In this document: positions 8,317-16,840 of the stretch, piece after piece
How positions within the stretch are numbered: the first letter of the stretch is position 1
How the letters are laid out: each line of letters starts with the position of its first letter
NCBI GenBank assembly: GCA_001275005.1
Contig: JWZX01000456.1
Coordinates: 1-17,971 of the forward strand
Direction of reading: 5' to 3'
DNA from: Chrysochromulina tobinii
Taxonomy: Eukaryota; Haptophyta; Prymnesiales; Chrysochromulinaceae
DNA length: 17,971 bases
The notes under the pieces: generated by a model
The model's input: the letters and a program-made list of their open reading frames with translations, nothing else
Database searches by the model: none
What the model was told of the DNA's origin: nothing
Translations under genes and position numbers: made by a program

Positions 8317-11300
8317 TTAGGCCTCGTTGGAGTATAGGAATTTGAGGGTTCGCGGTGATATGAGATCCTCCTTGAAATTCGTGGCGTTGGGCGCCTTCTC
8401 CCCGACCTTGTCCGCGGCGAGCGCGCGCAGAGCGTCGAGGCCGTCCACGTCGACGGCCAAGCTGCCGACGAGCTCCTCGTTTTCGTCGCGCAGCGATACC
8501 AGGATCGGCGTGCCGTCCGTGGTGGCCTTGTAGGCGCCTTCCCCAGCCGCCGCGGCGTTGGCGCGCCCGGCGGCATGGACGGCAGCGTTGCCGGTGGCGG
8601 CGATGAGGTCGGCGAGGCCCACACGCGCTGAGCCGACGGGGCGGCGCTCCACAGCAACTGCGTCCGGTGTGGTGACGTACAGGTGGAAGCTGAGCGCCGC
8701 GCCGGCGCCGCTGCCGCTGCGCTTGAGTGCCCGTTGCAGCGCCACGCGCACCGGCGAACCAACGGCAAAGATGAGGCAGCCTCTCAAGCCCATCGAGATG
8801 ATGCCGCCGCCCAGGCCGCCGCCGAGGCTGCCGCCCGCGGCGGCGGCTGCCGCGCCGCTGCTGCGCGGTAGCTTGTGCTTTGGCGAGCTGAGCATCGTCT
8901 GCGCTGAGGACTCGATGAGTCGCCCCTCGATCTCCACACGCACCTCGATCCACACGATGCTCACATCTCGCGTGAGCTCGCGCGATGTGAACGCGGGCGA
9001 GAGGGCAAGGCCCTCAGCGCCCACCCACAGCTCCGCTTGCGCCGCCGTGCGCGCGAGCATGGCGCGGCGTGCACGCTGCACCGCGTCCTTGGCGAGCAGC
9101 GTAACGTGTAGCTGCCCCGCGAGCTCGCCCCCCTCGTCTCGCAGGTCGAGCGGCTCGGTGAGTGGCTCGTACCCCTCCCTGAGGATCCGGCGGAGGCTGA
9201 CGACGCACGTGCCGAGCAGGCACCGGCTGCTCTCCTGTGGCACGGCCGCACGGCTCGCCTCGCGCTCTGCCGCCTCCACATCCTCGAGGTCGGCGAGCGC
9301 CTGGGCCTCGTCCAGCGCGCTGATGTGCCCATGGCCGCCGCTCGCCGAGTCCGATGCCCCGTCGGGAGCAGCCGCGGAATGCGTGATGGTGCCTCCAGGA
9401 CTCATCCGGAGCCGGCGTGGCTTGGGCGGTGGCGCACTCGAGCCGCGCGGCATCGCGGTGCAATAGACGCTAAATCGCACCTCGGACGCTGCCGCTGGCG
9501 CACGCGGGTCCAGCACTGCTGCGAGCCTGCGCTGTGCCGCCGAGGCATCCGCCACGAAGAGCAGCTCACGCAGCTCGAAGTCGACACGGCCGGTGGCGGC
9601 CGGGCGCGAGGCCGAGCGCAGCAGCGTCCCAAAGGCGCGTCGCAGGTCGACCTCGAGCCAGGCCGACGTGGGGAAGAGGCCCGCGAGCGTGCGCGAGGCG
9701 TAGACGAGCAAGCACCCCTCGCCCGCACCCACCGCGACCGCGGCGCCGCTCTGCCCGATGCCGGGCACGCCGCTGCCCATCCCAAGGAGCGAAGGGTTCG
9801 TCAGAAGCGGAGTGGCCACTCCCCGCAGCGCATCGACCGCACGCTTGAAGGTGATCGAGGCGTCGATCTCGGCAACGAGGCTGCCGTTACGGGGCGAGCG
9901 CAGCCGGAGGGGCGCTGACACGACGTCCGCACCGCCGCTCATCTCGAGTATCTCGAGGAGCGAGAGGCGGAGCGACGCCACGACGGCATGGCCGTTGCGC
10001 CCAGCGCCACGCAGCTCGAGCAGCACGCCCGTGCCCGCGCCCACCGGGCCGGTAACGTCGGCGCTGCCACCGTCGCGTCCCTCGCGCGGCGTCGCGCGGC
10101 GCTGTGGGCTGACCATATTCACATGCTGTGGGCTGCTGTTGGGGCTGGCACCAGCACCCGCCCGTCCTCCTCGCTCGGCGAGCTGACCATATTCACGTGC
10201 CGTGCCGCCGGCGGCGATGACCGCAAGCCCTTTGACCAAGTGCGCTCGCAGCGTGTCGAAGGGCTCGGAGCCAGGGCCGTAGAGCTCGACAAGGGCGAGG
10301 GCACTGAGCGGTAGCCGCGAGCTCCATGCCATCGCTGCCGAGGCGGAGGCGCCGCGACCGAGGACCGCCTCGGACGCCGCACGCCACGAGTTGCGGCCGA
10401 CCGTGGTACGCGAGGGCGTTCCCGGCGCACTGCCCCGGCCGTCGGCCCCGGACCCAAGGGTGGAGAGGTTGATCGAGGCACCTTCCACCCGGGTGGAGGC
10501 CGACGGCGGCGGCGCGATCGGCGTAGCCGAGCGCACGAGCTCCGCGACGCGGAATGTCTCCGAGCAGCAAGGCTGTGCCAACCCGGGCATCGAGATGGCG
10601 ATCCAGGCTGTGTGCATCTCGGCGAGCTCCGGCGGCGGCAAGAGCTGCGACGGCAGCGGCGCTACCGCCGCCGCCGCCGCCGTGGCGCCCATAACGGCGC
10701 CCACGGCTCCTCCTCCGCCCATCCCAACGGTCGGTGGCGGCCCTCGGAGCGGCAATCGGATCGAATGGACTTCACAACAGACTTGTGGCTCGTTGGCGCG
10801 CTGCGTTGGCGGCGGCGCGCTCATGGCCGGCAGCTCGCGCAGCAGCACCTTTGCGGACAGCCAAAGGCTCGCACTCGCGTATCCCTTGGATGACTGCGGT
10901 GGCTGAGAAGGCGGACCGCCGGCTGCTACGGCGGAGGAAGAACCGTCGGCTGCGGGGGATTCTCGGAGGCTGATCTCCAGGGGCTCAGGGGCGGCAGCGA
11001 GGAGTGCAGTGAGCGAAACCGTAGCGCTCGCAAGCGAGATCACGCCCCCGCGCCCGATGCCAGTGAGACGGACTGTGAATGCCACATCCGTCGGCGCGCG
11101 CATGGAGACCAGCCGCGGGGGCGCTCGCTCGCCGCCTGCGTAGGCTGATGCACTCGACATCGCTGGACGGAAAGAGACCGGAAGGCGTGTGGAGGTCACC
11201 GGCACCGGCGGCGGCAGCAGCGTGCGGCTCGAGCCGAGGGCGGCACCGGCGGCAGCAGGATCCGTGCGGACGGACCGACCAAATGTGCCAGCAGTGACGC

Positions 11301-13497
11301 CGCCTGACGCGGGACCTGACGCGGGACCTGACGCGGCGGTCGACGCGGCGGCCGACGCGGGGGCGGAGTAGATGGCCGACAGGAGGGCTTGCTCCTTGAC
11401 GCGGCTTGCCTCCTTGGCCACTCGAACGCACCGGACCGCATACGAGGGATCGTAGATGGGCACGAGTGCGCTGTGGTCGAGCGCGGTACGCCGCCCGGGC
11501 GGCGGCTTGCGCAGTCGTGGGGAGAGCGCCGCTCCCTCCGAGAGGCCGGTCACGTCGATGGCGATCTGCAGGCGGCCGACACGCGCGTCGTCGCACACCG
11601 TCGCCGCCACCTCAAGGCTCTGCATCAGAAGCTCGAGGCGCACGGGGAGCTTTGGCACCCCCACGTCCGCCGCCGCGTCATCAAGAGCCACGACAGGCAG
11701 CGCCGTACTGAGCGGTAGCGGCGGCACAGCGGCGGCGCGCGCCTCTCGCGCGGCGCGGCGCTGCGCGACGGTAGACTGTTCGTCGGCGGGTGCCGCCGAC
11801 GGAGCGCCATCGTGAGCACCTGCCGACGGAGCGCCATCTGATTCCGAAAGGGGCGCCGCCGCGGGCGCGACCCCCGTCAACCGCGCCGCTGCCTTAAAGA
11901 GCTTCTGAAGCGTCTCGACGGCTGTGAGTGTGAGCACCACAGCTGCGAGCGGTCGGCCGTTGCTCGCGTACATTTGGAGGGGCGCACGCCGCAGGTCTGC
12001 GTTGCGCCGGAGCAGCTGCGGCAGCGCGACCGACGCCTCGCACAGCACTACCGGCGTGCTCTTGGCACCCTGTTCCGATCCAAACAGGGTGAGCCGCATG
12101 CACGCGCTCGTCGGCACGTTCGAGCGGAGCGCGTACGCGAGGGCGCGCGCGCCCTCGCCCTTCGGGCTCAGCTCGATTGGGTTGAGGCTCAGCGGCGAGC
12201 GGAGGGGCAGCTCGATCGTCGAGCCGAGCGCGCCGGGCTGTGGGGGCAAAGTCACCCGCTCGGTGCTCGCCGGCTGCGGCAGCAGCGCCGCCGGCGCGAG
12301 CGCCACCTCCACCCACAGCCGCAGCAGCCCCTGCTCCTGCAGCTCGAGCCGCACGGACTCGTCCAGACGCAAGGCATGCAGGTCGACAGCGAGGCGCAGC
12401 GGCTCGGCTGGAAGGCCTACACCATCGGCGACCCAGTTGAGCGCGGCCTGGGTGGGTTCACCCGCCGCGGCGGGCGAAGAGAGCGCAGTAGCGGGCGGAG
12501 AGAGCGCGGTAGCGGCAGCATCAGAGGCTGCTCCCGGCGCTGCAACGGGCGCGGGTGCGGCCGCTTTGGCGGTCGCTCGGGCCACGGACGCGCTGCCACG
12601 CGCGGGTGTGGCACGCGCGGGTGTGGCACGCGCGGGTGTGCCCCCCTCGTCCGCAGGCGGCGTGGCCGCTGTGGCAGGAGCCTCGGCGGCGGCCACCGGC
12701 GCGTTGGTCGGGGCGGCAACGCTCACGGCGTCCGCGTCGGTCGCGCCATCGCAAGCACCGGTCACGAAAGAAGCCCCCAACTCAGCGGGCAGCTCGTCCA
12801 GGGTTTCGACTGGCGCGTCGGCGAGCCCTTGCAGAGGAGCCGCGTCGGCGGCGGACGGCGCGACGCTTGGCGGCGCTGCACCGGCCTCGTCGGCCCGCAC
12901 TGCAGCAGCAGCAGCCTCCGCGGGCGTTGGCTCGGCTGCAGCGGTGGCCACCGCTGCCGCTGACCGTGTGGTCGCCCCCCGGGCCGTCGCCGGCTTGGCG
13001 CTCGCCGGTCGAGCAGCAGCAGCGGACGCCGTCGCCTTGGCAGGTGAAGCCACGGCGGAGGCGGGCGCAGTGGCATTGGTAACAGCAGCCGTGGCAGGTG
13101 CCGCCTCGACTGCACTGTCTCGCGGAGATGCTACGACGACGGCGGTGGCGGTGGCGGTGGCGGTGGTTGGTCGAGCTGCCGCGGTTGCAGCAGAAGCAGG
13201 GCGCGTAGCGGCGGTGGCGGTGGCGGTTGCAGTGGCGGGCGTGGTGTCAGCGTTCGCTCGTGGAGATGCTACGGCGGTGGACGGTCGTGCTGCTGCTGCT
13301 GCTGGGCGTGCGGCGGCGGTGGCGGTAGGTTTGGCGGAGGCTGTGGCTGTCGCCACAGCAGGCCGAGCGGCGGGTGCAATAGTGGTGGCGGCTGCGGCGG
13401 GTCGAGCCACAACTGCCGCTGCTGCGGGTCGGGCGACAACTACCGCTGCGGGTCGGGCGGAGGCTGCGGCCACTGCTCGATTGGACTGTTCGGCCAT
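8317..13497 (-). CDS. Large protein with Ala-rich N-terminus and five C2-like modules (RPGRIP1-like)
   Basis: One open frame of 1726 residues from the ATG at 13495-13497 to TAA. Residues 1 to about 340 are low complexity (Ala/Thr/Pro, with TATATA and TPARA repeats). Five C2-like beta-sandwich modules follow, at roughly 350-545, 615-897, 902-1225, 1260-1478 and 1489-1705. Modules 1, 3, 4 and 5 end with a similar strand pair: APLQMYASNGRPLAAVVL, APLRLRSPRNGSLVAEID, EPLDLRDEGGELAGQLHV, LVSLRDENEELVGSLAVD; module 2 ends in a weaker version. This ending resembles the C2 domains of RPGRIP1/RPGRIP1L, scaffolds of the ciliary transition zone. No set of calcium-binding Asp residues is evident, so these look like protein- or membrane-binding C2 domains. 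Loops carry long Ala/Gly/Ser insertions. The C2 assignment is from pattern reading; RPGRIP1 relationship and ciliary location are inference. The ATG sits in an overlap with an ATG on the other strand. Confidence 0.8.
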   Translation of the reverse strand: MAEQSNRAVAAASARPAAVVVARPAAAAVVARPAAAATTIAPAARPAVATATASAKPTATAAARPAAAAARPSTAVASPRANADTTPATATATATAATRPASAATAAARPTTATATATAVVVASPRDSAVEAAPATAAVTNATAPASAVASPAKATASAAAARPASAKPATARGATTRSAAAVATAAAEPTPAEAAAAAVRADEAGAAPPSVAPSAADAAPLQGLADAPVETLDELPAELGASFVTGACDGATDADAVSVAAPTNAPVAAAEAPATAATPPADEGGTPARATPARATPARGSASVARATAKAAAPAPVAAPGAASDAAATALSPPATALSSPAAAGEPTQAALNWVADGVGLPAEPLRLAVDLHALRLDESVRLELQEQGLLRLWVEVALAPAALLPQPASTERVTLPPQPGALGSTIELPLRSPLSLNPIELSPKGEGARALAYALRSNVPTSACMRLTLFGSEQGAKSTPVVLCEASVALPQLLRRNADLRRAPLQMYASNGRPLAAVVLTLTAVETLQKLFKAAARLTGVAPAAAPLSESDGAPSAGAHDGAPSAAPADEQSTVAQRRAAREARAAAVPPLPLSTALPVVALDDAAADVGVPKLPVRLELLMQSLEVAATVCDDARVGRLQIAIDVTGLSEGAALSPRLRKPPPGRRTALDHSALVPIYDPSYAVRCVRVAKEASRVKEQALLSAIYSAPASAAASTAASGPASGPASGGVTAGTFGRSVRTDPAAAGAALGSSRTLLPPPVPVTSTRLPVSFRPAMSSASAYAGGERAPPRLVSMRAPTDVAFTVRLTGIGRGGVISLASATVSLTALLAAAPEPLEISLRESPAADGSSSAVAAGGPPSQPPQSSKGYASASLWLSAKVLLRELPAMSAPPPTQRANEPQVCCEVHSIRLPLRGPPPTVGMGGGGAVGAVMGATAAAAAVAPLPSQLLPPPELAEMHTAWIAISMPGLAQPCCSETFRVAELVRSATPIAPPPSASTRVEGASINLSTLGSGADGRGSAPGTPSRTTVGRNSWRAASEAVLGRGASASAAMAWSSRLPLSALALVELYGPGSEPFDTLRAHLVKGLAVIAAGGTAREYGQLAERGGRAGAGASPNSSPQHVNMVSPQRRATPREGRDGGSADVTGPVGAGTGVLLELRGAGRNGHAVVASLRLSLLEILEMSGGADVVSAPLRLRSPRNGSLVAEIDASITFKRAVDALRGVATPLLTNPSLLGMGSGVPGIGQSGAAVAVGAGEGCLLVYASRTLAGLFPTSAWLEVDLRRAFGTLLRSASRPAATGRVDFELRELLFVADASAAQRRLAAVLDPRAPAAASEVRFSVYCTAMPRGSSAPPPKPRRLRMSPGGTITHSAAAPDGASDSASGGHGHISALDEAQALADLEDVEAAEREASRAAVPQESSRCLLGTCVVSLRRILREGYEPLTEPLDLRDEGGELAGQLHVTLLAKDAVQRARRAMLARTAAQAELWVGAEGLALSPAFTSRELTRDVSIVWIEVRVEIEGRLIESSAQTMLSSPKHKLPRSSGAAAAAAGGSLGGGLGGGIISMGLRGCLIFAVGSPVRVALQRALKRSGSGAGAALSFHLYVTTPDAVAVERRPVGSARVGLADLIAATGNAAVHAAGRANAAAAGEGAYKATTDGTPILVSLRDENEELVGSLAVDVDGLDALRALAADKVGEKAPNATNFKEDLISPRTLKFLYSNEA
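10108..10196. repeat. Intragenic direct repeat within C2 module 3
   Basis: The 15-mer GCTGACCATATTCAC occurs at 10108-10122 and again at 10182-10196. The similarity extends to 23 bp with two mismatches. The offset is 74 bp, not a multiple of three, so the two copies are read in different frames inside the coding sequence. It falls in a low-complexity loop of the protein. Confidence 0.8.
11306..11361. repeat. 12-bp coding minisatellite (GPAS repeat)
   Basis: About four and a half units of GACGCGGGACCT or close variants run from 11306. On the coding strand they give the GPASGPAS and neighbouring Ala/Ser-rich loop in C2 module 2. The unit length preserves frame. Confidence 0.7.
12596..12640. 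repeat. 15-bp coding minisatellite (TPARA repeat)
   Basis: Three near-identical units of GCACGCGCGGGTGTG encode TPARATPARATPAR in the low-complexity N-terminal half of the C2-repeat protein. The unit length preserves frame. Confidence 0.8.
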
Positions 13498-13660
13498 GAC
13501 GGGTGGGAGAGGTGCACAAAGTGCGCGTTGTTCATGGAAAACACTCCGAGAACAGCACGCTCACACAGCACACCTCTTCCTGCTACATGTATCGACGGTA
13601 ATTTTCACACTTCGTATTCTGCGGACTTCGCGCACGGTTGCACCATCGGCCTGCACTCGG
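13498..13660. promoter_or_regulatory. Divergent promoter between C2-repeat gene and Met/Gln-rich gene
   Basis: This 163-bp interval separates two head-to-head start codons and must supply both 5' regions. An ATG in frame with the plus-strand gene also occurs at 13496-13498, sharing two bases with the minus-strand start codon; I prefer the later ATG at 13661 because the intervening 55 codons look non-coding. An AT-richer stretch lies at about 13590-13620 (GGTAATTTTCACACTTCG). No definite core element is visible. Confidence 0.45.
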
Positions 13661-14530
13661 ATGCTTGTGCAGCAGCAATCCATTCCAGCGCAGCAGCGAT
13701 ACATGCCTATGCAGTACATCCCCATGCAATACATGCCTATGCATCAGCAATACATGGCACAAAGCTACATGATGCCGCCGCAATACGTCCAGCCAATCAT
13801 GGTCCCTCATCCGATGATGATGCAGCAGCCTGTGATGGTGCGCCACGTGATGCAGCAACCCGTTACCATGCAGCGTGTGGTCCAACGTGTCGTACCGTTC
13901 CACGAGTACTATTCAGAATCGGACAAGCCGAGGCTTCGGCAAATCGCGGCTGCGCAGCGGCGCGCCAACAGGCCACCGCCGTCGTCCGCAAGGCCATCGA
14001 TGGGCACCTCCACCGCCGTGCGCGTAGCAGGCGGTTACAAGGTGTTTACAAACGAGGGTGGCGAGGCGAATACAGAGCTGCATATAGGCCGTTTCGCGAA
14101 CCCACACCACGAGGACGACGATATGAGCTCCGTGGCTGAGCCGCGCCGTGGCAGCAAGTCAAGCTACTACGAGTCATCTTCGTCGAAGCGGCAGCTCTGC
14201 CGCAGCAGCAGTAGTAGCACCTACGACCTCAACGGGCGCGCGTACCTCGTACCACCTCGTGCCTCCTCCTATCTCGAGGCAATGCACGGGCGCCCGCGTT
14301 CAGCCATGCCCTTAAGCCGCGACGCCTCGACACATGAGTTCGCGAGCCGCTCCTCATTGCAGCCAAGCTGCGGCTCGTTGAGCGGCTCGCGATCTACGAG
14401 CGCCCTGCACGAGAGCGTGCGGGTGAGTGCGTCCCCCGGCTTCCACGGAGAGCACTTTGAACGCATGAGCACGGAGGAACTCGCTGGCCTGATCAGCTCG
14501 GCAGCGAGGAGCCTCGCTCAGCGCCCATAG
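13661..14530 (+). CDS. Met/Gln/Pro-rich, then Ser/Arg-rich protein of unknown function
   Basis: A 289-residue frame ending in TAG, which I do not recognise. Residues 1-80 are strikingly rich in Met, Gln, Pro and Tyr with short repeats such as QYIPMQYMPM and MMMQQPVMVRHVMQQPV. Residues 81-150 contain the most ordered-looking part (FHEYYSESDKPRLRQIAAAQ, then VRVAGGYKVFTNEGGEANTE), followed by an acidic patch HHEDDD. Residues 160-260 are Ser/Arg-rich and probably disordered and phosphorylatable. The tail (STEELAGLISSAARSLAQ) is a likely amphipathic helix. No signal peptide or membrane segment. It shares a divergent promoter region with the C2-repeat gene. Prion-like low-complexity sequence of this kind is common in RNA-granule and cytoskeletal proteins, but that is only analogy. 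The frame is open far upstream because it runs antisense to the Ala-rich gene. Confidence 0.7.
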   Translation: MLVQQQSIPAQQRYMPMQYIPMQYMPMHQQYMAQSYMMPPQYVQPIMVPHPMMMQQPVMVRHVMQQPVTMQRVVQRVVPFHEYYSESDKPRLRQIAAAQRRANRPPPSSARPSMGTSTAVRVAGGYKVFTNEGGEANTELHIGRFANPHHEDDDMSSVAEPRRGSKSSYYESSSSKRQLCRSSSSSTYDLNGRAYLVPPRASSYLEAMHGRPRSAMPLSRDASTHEFASRSSLQPSCGSLSGSRSTSALHESVRVSASPGFHGEHFERMSTEELAGLISSAARSLAQRP

Positions 14531-14940
14531 GCGTTCATAGGCGTAGCACTTCGGTAGGCTCTCTGCACGGTCAAGGCCAGCTACCTACCTGTAGACGGCC
14601 GGCCGCATCGATGCCGTCGAGGCCGCACGCGCTGTGCCGGAGCTGCTCAATGAGAGAGGAGAGGGGCCTGTGACGAAGCCACTCACTCGTGCCCGCGCGT
14701 GCGGCCACGTCCCAGAGCCGACGAAGCGAGCTCGGCTGCTCGTGGCATCACTCTGAGCGCTGCCGGTACACCCTCGAGGCCCGACCGTCATGGTGGAGAT
14801 GGTTTCGGTTCCGTGTATCGCTCTACTATTATCGACTTTAACGGCTAATTGTCCTGGCCGTCGTGCGCCGTGGTTATGTCACAAATAAGGACCACGCGTG
14901 CACACGAAACTCGAAAGTTCGTCAACCACGATATTGGAGA
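14531..14940. other. Convergent intergenic region
   Basis: A 410-bp gap where the Met/Gln-rich gene and the FHA-methyltransferase gene converge. Immediately after the stop there is a short repeat (CATAGGCGTTCATAGGCGTA, 14526-14545). An AT-richer stretch near 14815-14850 (CTCTACTATTATCGACTTTA) could be a 3' processing region; a related TCTACTATAA word follows the last plus-strand gene at about 17804. A 68-codon minus-strand open frame here shows no protein-like features. Confidence 0.3.
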
Positions 14941-16302
14941 TTACAACACGCTCGAGGCTAGCCTCGCTGTCGCTCGCTCGAGCTGCGCCCACGCGACGAT
15001 CTCTTTGCGATTGGCTAGGGTCGCAACTTGCACGACGGCGTCCCAATCCCATGGACAGCCTTGCTCATACGCCCATCGCAGCACCTCGCAATGCCCCGTC
15101 AACGCGGCTGCCTCACCCAACTCTTCGCTCCACGGATGCCCTTCGCTGCGCAGCTTCTGTAGCAGCTCCAAGTCGCCACGCCTAGCGGCCTGAGTGCACG
15201 GAGTAAAGTCTGCGCACGTTGTCGGCACGCGCGGCCTGAGGTAGTCTTGCGAAGTCATGTAGAGAACGTCCGATCGCCCAGAGAACGGCAGCCGAGCACG
15301 CCGCATTCGAGGATCCTTGTCCATCAGGTAGGCCACGAAGGCGCCGAACTCGCGCGAGCTAGAGTGCCCTCCACTGGAGACTCTAGTGGAGCGCCGAGGA
15401 CGCTTGTGTGACAATTTCGTGAACGCACAGCATGGGATGACGGCGAACGGTTTGGAGCTCGCCAATGCAGCGTCGACAATCGGTTCGGTCACCTCATCGG
15501 GATGCAGGCCTACGAGCGCTGCACTGTCGGCCACGAGGGACGCATCGTGCTCGAGCGCCGACTCGAAGCTTTGGCGCACGATGAGGAGCTGATCTGAACT
15601 TGAGACGCGCATGTCCATATTCGGCACGTCCACATGAGCCGAGTCTTGCTCTGGGTGCCCCGCGTTTGCTCGGCCTGTCACAGCGTAAGGGTCGATCAAC
15701 GCACAGCGGATTCCAAGATCGTTCAGCGCGGCTGAAAGCTGCCCCTGGCCGCCAGCGACGTCGAGCACACGGCCTCCTTCCTCGGCGGTGGCGAGCAACT
15801 GGTCCACTATGAACCTTGCGAAGTCGGCATGGCGCTCGTCAGCACGGTGCTTGGGCTGCTTCGACAGTAGAGGCGGTGCTGCGAAGAGCGGCTGCGCGAC
15901 GCGGTCGGGCGCCGCCGCGTCGGGCGCGCTGAGAATGTACACGAAGGCGGCATAGCCCTCATCGGCCAAGCCGCCGAAGCGCAGCAGGTCGCGGTCTGCG
16001 AGTTGCACCGGCGGCTGCACGTGTGTCTGCCATGGTAGAGCGACATGATAGAGTGCAATGCCGTTGACAAACGTGCTATAGCCCTTGCCGACAAGCACGA
16101 GGGTGAGCGCGCCCGCCTCGCCGACACGGATTACAGCGTGCTGGCGATGTATGCGCGGCTCACCCTTGTGCTGCGGGTCGAGCAGCGTGAGCGCGCAGTG
16201 AGGCGCGCGGCCGATTGCAAAGACCTCGCCTGGCACCGATGGCAACTCGACGGCCTCTTCGTGGACGAGCGCGCCGTTGCGCAGCGGCACAAGTCGCGGC
16301 AT
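14941..16302 (-). CDS. FHA - SAM-methyltransferase-like - ankyrin-type repeat fusion protein
   Basis: A complete 453-residue frame with ATG at 16300-16302 and TAA at 14941-14943. Residues 1-125 form an FHA domain: GR at 31-32, RIHRQHAVI at 50-58, STFVNG at 76-81. The usual Ser of the SRxH motif, which contacts phosphothreonine, is His52 here. Residues about 155-350 resemble an S-adenosylmethionine methyltransferase: motif I VLDVAGGQGQLS (179-190), acidic LIDPYA (202-207), VGLHPDEVTEPIVD (264-277) and AVIPCCAF (287-294), followed by YLMDKDPRMRRARLPFSG. Similar DVAGG/PCC proteins exist in protists without assigned substrate. Residues 366-440 carry about two ankyrin-like repeats of the algal type (GHCEVLRWAYEQGCPWDWD). 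A phosphoprotein-recruited methyltransferase is a reasonable inference; the substrate is unknown. Confidence 0.88.
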   Translation of the reverse strand: MPRLVPLRNGALVHEEAVELPSVPGEVFAIGRAPHCALTLLDPQHKGEPRIHRQHAVIRVGEAGALTLVLVGKGYSTFVNGIALYHVALPWQTHVQPPVQLADRDLLRFGGLADEGYAAFVYILSAPDAAAPDRVAQPLFAAPPLLSKQPKHRADERHADFARFIVDQLLATAEEGGRVLDVAGGQGQLSAALNDLGIRCALIDPYAVTGRANAGHPEQDSAHVDVPNMDMRVSSSDQLLIVRQSFESALEHDASLVADSAALVGLHPDEVTEPIVDAALASSKPFAVIPCCAFTKLSHKRPRRSTRVSSGGHSSSREFGAFVAYLMDKDPRMRRARLPFSGRSDVLYMTSQDYLRPRVPTTCADFTPCTQAARRGDLELLQKLRSEGHPWSEELGEAAALTGHCEVLRWAYEQGCPWDWDAVVQVATLANRKEIVAWAQLERATARLASSVL

Positions 16303-16840
16303 GGCGCGTGCAAGGCTCCAAAGGCAGGTTTGTGAACATGAGGAGGACGTCGCACGCGCCGCGCATCGAGACGGCGCCTAGCCCATCTATACACCCCGCC
16401 CATATACTCGATGCGCCCACGACGGCCCCCTTGTATGCCCACGATACGCCCACGACGGCGCCACGCAGCACGCATACGCCCACGACGGCGCCATGAACAC
16501 GCGCACGAGCATCTCTCGACGTCTCGAGGGCGTGCGATGGTCGTCGACCCCATGCGTGCGCTGCAGGCGCCAAACTGCGTGCGGCTGCAGCTGATTCGTT
16601 GCGGGCGCCACTCTGGCTCTTGGAATCTTGGCGTCGCTGTGGAGACATGTGGAGAAAGTTTCCATCTGTGGTTCACGTCAATTGAAGATATGGAATCGTA
16701 ATTAGCAAACAAGGCTACTCTCTTTCCTGACGAGCAAACATCTCGTCTTCCCACAGCCCGCGGAAGCAGAAGTGCGTCCACAAGTGTCCTGTGGGGTGCT
16801 TCACTTCCGTGTGGTGGTTACAAAAAGTTGGGAAACCTCA
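16303..16840. promoter_or_regulatory. Upstream region of the FHA-methyltransferase gene
   Basis: This 538-bp interval presumably contains the 5' leader and promoter of the minus-strand FHA gene. The proximal part holds the short tandem repeats listed separately. Several minus-strand open frames cross it but read the repeats as GAVVGV or PSWAY strings and show no conserved-looking sequence. The stretch at 16660-16760 is AT-richer. Confidence 0.3.
16411..16493. repeat. Short tandem repeats upstream of the FHA-methyltransferase gene
   Basis: Three copies of a roughly 20-bp unit with consensus ATACGCCCACGACGGCGCCA lie at 16411-16430 (diverged), 16445-16464 and 16474-16493. The last two copies are identical. 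Spacing is 34 and 29 bp. They lie 109-191 bp upstream of the FHA gene start codon, in its probable 5' leader or promoter. Confidence 0.75.

Noticed and set aside
13527-13542. X-box-like (RFX) site GTTGTTCATGGAAAAC in the divergent promoter of the C2-repeat gene
   Set aside because: It would suit a ciliary gene, but the half-site spacing is four bases instead of one to three, and RFX factors are not expected in most algae. One imperfect match is not evidence.
11924-13660. Long plus-strand open frame (continuous with the Met/Gln-rich gene) opposite the C2-repeat gene
   Set aside because: It is antisense to the C2-repeat and Ala-rich coding sequence and reads as Ala/Ser/Arg strings. GC-rich codons on the minus strand suppress stops here. 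Only the part from 13661 looks like a real gene.
15000-15215. Ankyrin-type repeats as a sign of giant-virus origin of the methyltransferase gene
   Set aside because: GHxEVLxWA..GCPWD repeats are found in large DNA viruses but also in many algal genomes. GC content matches the flanking genes and no viral hallmark gene is present.
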